A stretch of 64,000 bases of DNA. Origin: Adineta ricciae (Eukaryota > Rotifera > Eurotatoria > Adinetida > Adinetidae). The notes beneath the pieces are model-generated. The model worked only from the letters and a program-made list of their open reading frames with translations, did not search any database and had not been told where the DNA came from. The number at the start of each line of letters is the position of its first letter. The stretch's first letter is position 1. Where the stretch lies: NCBI GenBank assembly GCA_905250025.1, contig CAJNOJ010000120.1:211523-275522 (forward strand). The letters run 5' to 3'. Both the position numbers and the translations under genes were made by a program. Positions 62,023-64,000 of this stretch are shown here, piece after piece.

Positions 62023-64000
62023 TCATGTATTAGTACCATTACTACCCGTGACTACTTCAAAATTTTTGACAAGTTCACTAACCGGTCGTCGTTCATATGT
62101 TGTTGTCTCGTTATCAGTCGATGCTGCTAGTGCTGTCGGAACAGATGCTTGTTGAATAGTAGTTTTAATCGTTTCATTTCGAACTTTAACCGTTATGACT
62201 TGAACACTTTGCTCCATGATTTTCTCACCCGATGTTGGATGATTGGAGAATTCAGATTTGGTTATAACTTTCAACGTTGTTGTTTGTTCATCATCATTCG
62301 ATGGATGCTCATCGTAGGATTCTGTTACAAAACGGCGTGATTGTTCGCCATCTCGCGATTCCGAATGGATAATTTCTGTGTATGTCACGTTATGACTTGG
62401 CGATTTGACCTTTGTTTGAGTTTCAACTGGAGTTACGACAGTTGCTGGCGGTGACATAGCGCCAACTGATTCATCGAGAATTGTGCGATGTTCTTCGATA
62501 ATTTGACTGATCGATGCAGGTATTTTCTCTGGTGCATCAGAAGTGACGACAGGCGGTTGACCTTCTTCCTCAATTTTGCCTGATGATGTCGATATACCAA
62601 GTTTTGTAACAGATGTTGTTAAATTTGGATTGGATAGACCTGTTTGAGTTAAATGCGCTAATTCATCTAGTGACATTTGTTTGATGAAATCATATCGATC
62701 TTTACTAACAGCTTCGTCAGTAGAAATGAACGATTTCGGACGATTTTCGCTGCGTAATTTAACTTTGTGATGATGAGAAGGAGCTGGAGGAGGAGATGAT
62801 GTTGCAATTGAATCATTAGATAGCGGTGATGTTAAACCAAGTGAATACGACGATAGCTGTTTAGTTGAAGTCGTTATGGTCGATAAACTTTCTTTGGATT
62901 CGAATTTCTCTCCGTGTGCTTTGATTTCTTTAACCATTCGTTCGATAGGACCTTCTAATTCTTCTTCGTGTACATCACTAGGAGCAACGACTTCTTCAGT
63001 CGCGTGTTCTAACGGCGGTATGGTAGTTCCGATTTCATTACAAGTTGTTACTTCGACTACATCCATCATTAATTCATTTATTTCATCGACAGCTTCGACA
63101 AGTTTTGGTTGGATGTCATTTTCACTCACGTCAACTTCTTTCTCATCAGATGATAACTGTTCAGCAACGAGTTTTTGTTGTTCAGCCATTTGACGAATAA
63201 TTTCAGCGAGGTGAAATGTGGGATCAATAGGTGCTGATGGTGCTGGTTGTTCTGTTGGTAGAGCTGTCTGTTCTTTAGAGAGTGACTTAGGTAAAGGAGC
63301 ATTTGTAACGCCATATTGAAGGATCAATGGTGTTGGCGGAGATGTTTTTTGAATAGGGCTCCCTACTTGTACTTCTTGCACATGTTCAGATATAGTTGCC
63401 AATGTTGTAGGTGGTGCTTGATAAACTGCTTCAAGTCCTTTGAGAGCAGCATCGATCGAACGACGAAAATCATCAGTAATCTCATTTTCGTCAAGTAATT
63501 TTGACGGTGATGCGCTTGTTGCTGATGAGAATAAAGTTGAATTAGTTTTTGCTGTTGTTGTTGTTGTTGTTGTCGTGGTCGTCGTCTTTGGGCGCAGTTT
63601 GACTTCGGTAACAATAATTGAACGAAGAAGATTACCATCATGATTGACTGTCTCATCATTTTCATCTAAAATTCGAACATCATAACCACCATGTGGATTA
63701 GCGAAGATAGCAGCTTGTTTGCCCTATTCAAAGTATGAGAAACCGATCGTCAGATCAATTAATTTCTTTCAGCTTAACTTTTACCTTATAGAAAAGCACA
63801 CGTGCTTTCTCTAACGCTTCTTTCAGAGCGATACCTGGTTCACCTGATAATACTTGGGGGCTGTTATTTTCTGACGTTGTCGCACCATTTGTCAGCTAAA
63901 TAAAATATTATTCAATTACTCGGCTGGAGAAAAATAAACATCCTTTTCTTTTCTCTTACTTCATTCGTAGTCAATTGTTGATCAGTCTCTAATTGAATAC
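62023..64000 (-). CDS. Thr/Ser-rich protein of unknown function, C-terminal part (runs off the window)
   Basis: Three exons are visible: 62023-63723, 63785-63895 and a part from 63960 to the end, in matching phase. About 620 residues are present and the N-terminus lies outside the window. The readable piece GKQAAIFANPHGGYDVRILD may be part of a small folded domain. It is followed by a run of ten Thr (KTTTTTTTTTTAK). The rest is low-complexity Ser/Thr/Glu/Pro sequence with STDEAVSKDRYDFIKQMSLD and a C-terminal RRPVSELVKNFEVV. The latter might be a short amphipathic motif. I see no membrane segment in this part. It looks like a cytoskeletal or scaffold protein, but I cannot identify it. Confidence 0.8.
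63551..63590. repeat. GTT/GTC trinucleotide repeat inside coding sequence
   Basis: Mixed GTT, GTC and GTG units on the plus strand encode the poly-Thr run (ACN codons) of the minus-strand gene. Codon mixing suggests an old or selected Thr run rather than a fresh expansion. Confidence 0.75.

Noticed and set aside
62876-63193. Ser/Thr-rich frame on the plus strand antisense to the large minus-strand gene
   Set aside because: It is the mirror of the low-complexity coding exon on the other strand. No independent support.

Overview
The window is a stretch of animal nuclear DNA. It is AT-rich and gene-dense: about fifteen intron-bearing or single-exon protein genes plus two gene relics. Introns mostly look 40-60 nt long with GT..AG ends. 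The gene set (axonemal dynein, kinesin-1, muscle-type LIM proteins, COX17, endosomal CLC, SLC22, ABCA, sialate O-acetylesterase) is metazoan. Tiny introns, several acceptor sites sitting just in front of start codons, and a DUF885 metallopeptidase of mainly bacterial distribution suggest a bdelloid rotifer (Adineta/Rotaria type). That assignment is inference. No rRNA, CRISPR array, complete transposon or virus was seen, and no tRNA was recognised by eye.

Layout. 1-3.6 kb: no convincing genes. 3.6-6.8 kb (+): a RhoU/V-like small GTPase, then an EF-hand protein. 6.9-7.1 kb (-): COX17. 7.7-11.7 kb (-): a CLC-3/4/5-type Cl-/H+ exchanger. 13.0-14.8 kb (-): an SLC22-type organic ion transporter. 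15.1-30.4 kb (-): a full-length inner-arm axonemal dynein heavy chain of the DNAH6 type. 31.4-31.8 kb (-): a small unknown protein. 32.1-34.6 kb (-): a membrane-anchored DUF885 peptidase, divergent from an ABCA lipid transporter (34.9-41.1 kb, +). 41.2-43.2 kb (-) and 43.4-44.6 kb (+): two unknown proteins sharing a short divergent promoter. 45.4-46.7 kb (-): tandem single-LIM genes. 48.2-53.1 kb: a live coiled-coil gene with its decayed duplicate, and between them a probable F-box/LRR-like relic. 53.1-54.9 kb (+): sialate O-acetylesterase. 55.6-59.4 kb (+): kinesin-1 heavy chain. 60.7-61.4 kb (+): a single-pass membrane protein. 62.0 kb to the end (-): the C-terminal part of a large Thr/Ser-rich protein that continues beyond the window.

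The genes do not form one pathway. They look like ordinary housekeeping, ciliary, transport and muscle genes in a compact genome. Exon structures were reassembled by hand by checking reading phase across GT..AG junctions. This joined fragments into a 15-nt microexon in the CLC gene, a 12-nt first coding exon in the SLC22 gene, a four-exon 611-residue protein at 41-43 kb, and a five-exon 316-residue protein at 43.4-44.6 kb.

I did not find a clear new multi-gene system. The most notable observations are: a Rho GTPase that has lost both residues needed for GTP hydrolysis; a segmental duplicate whose decay proceeded by deletions, one with visible microhomology; a stop-free 51-nt intron in the DUF885 gene; and three genes with no recognisable family.
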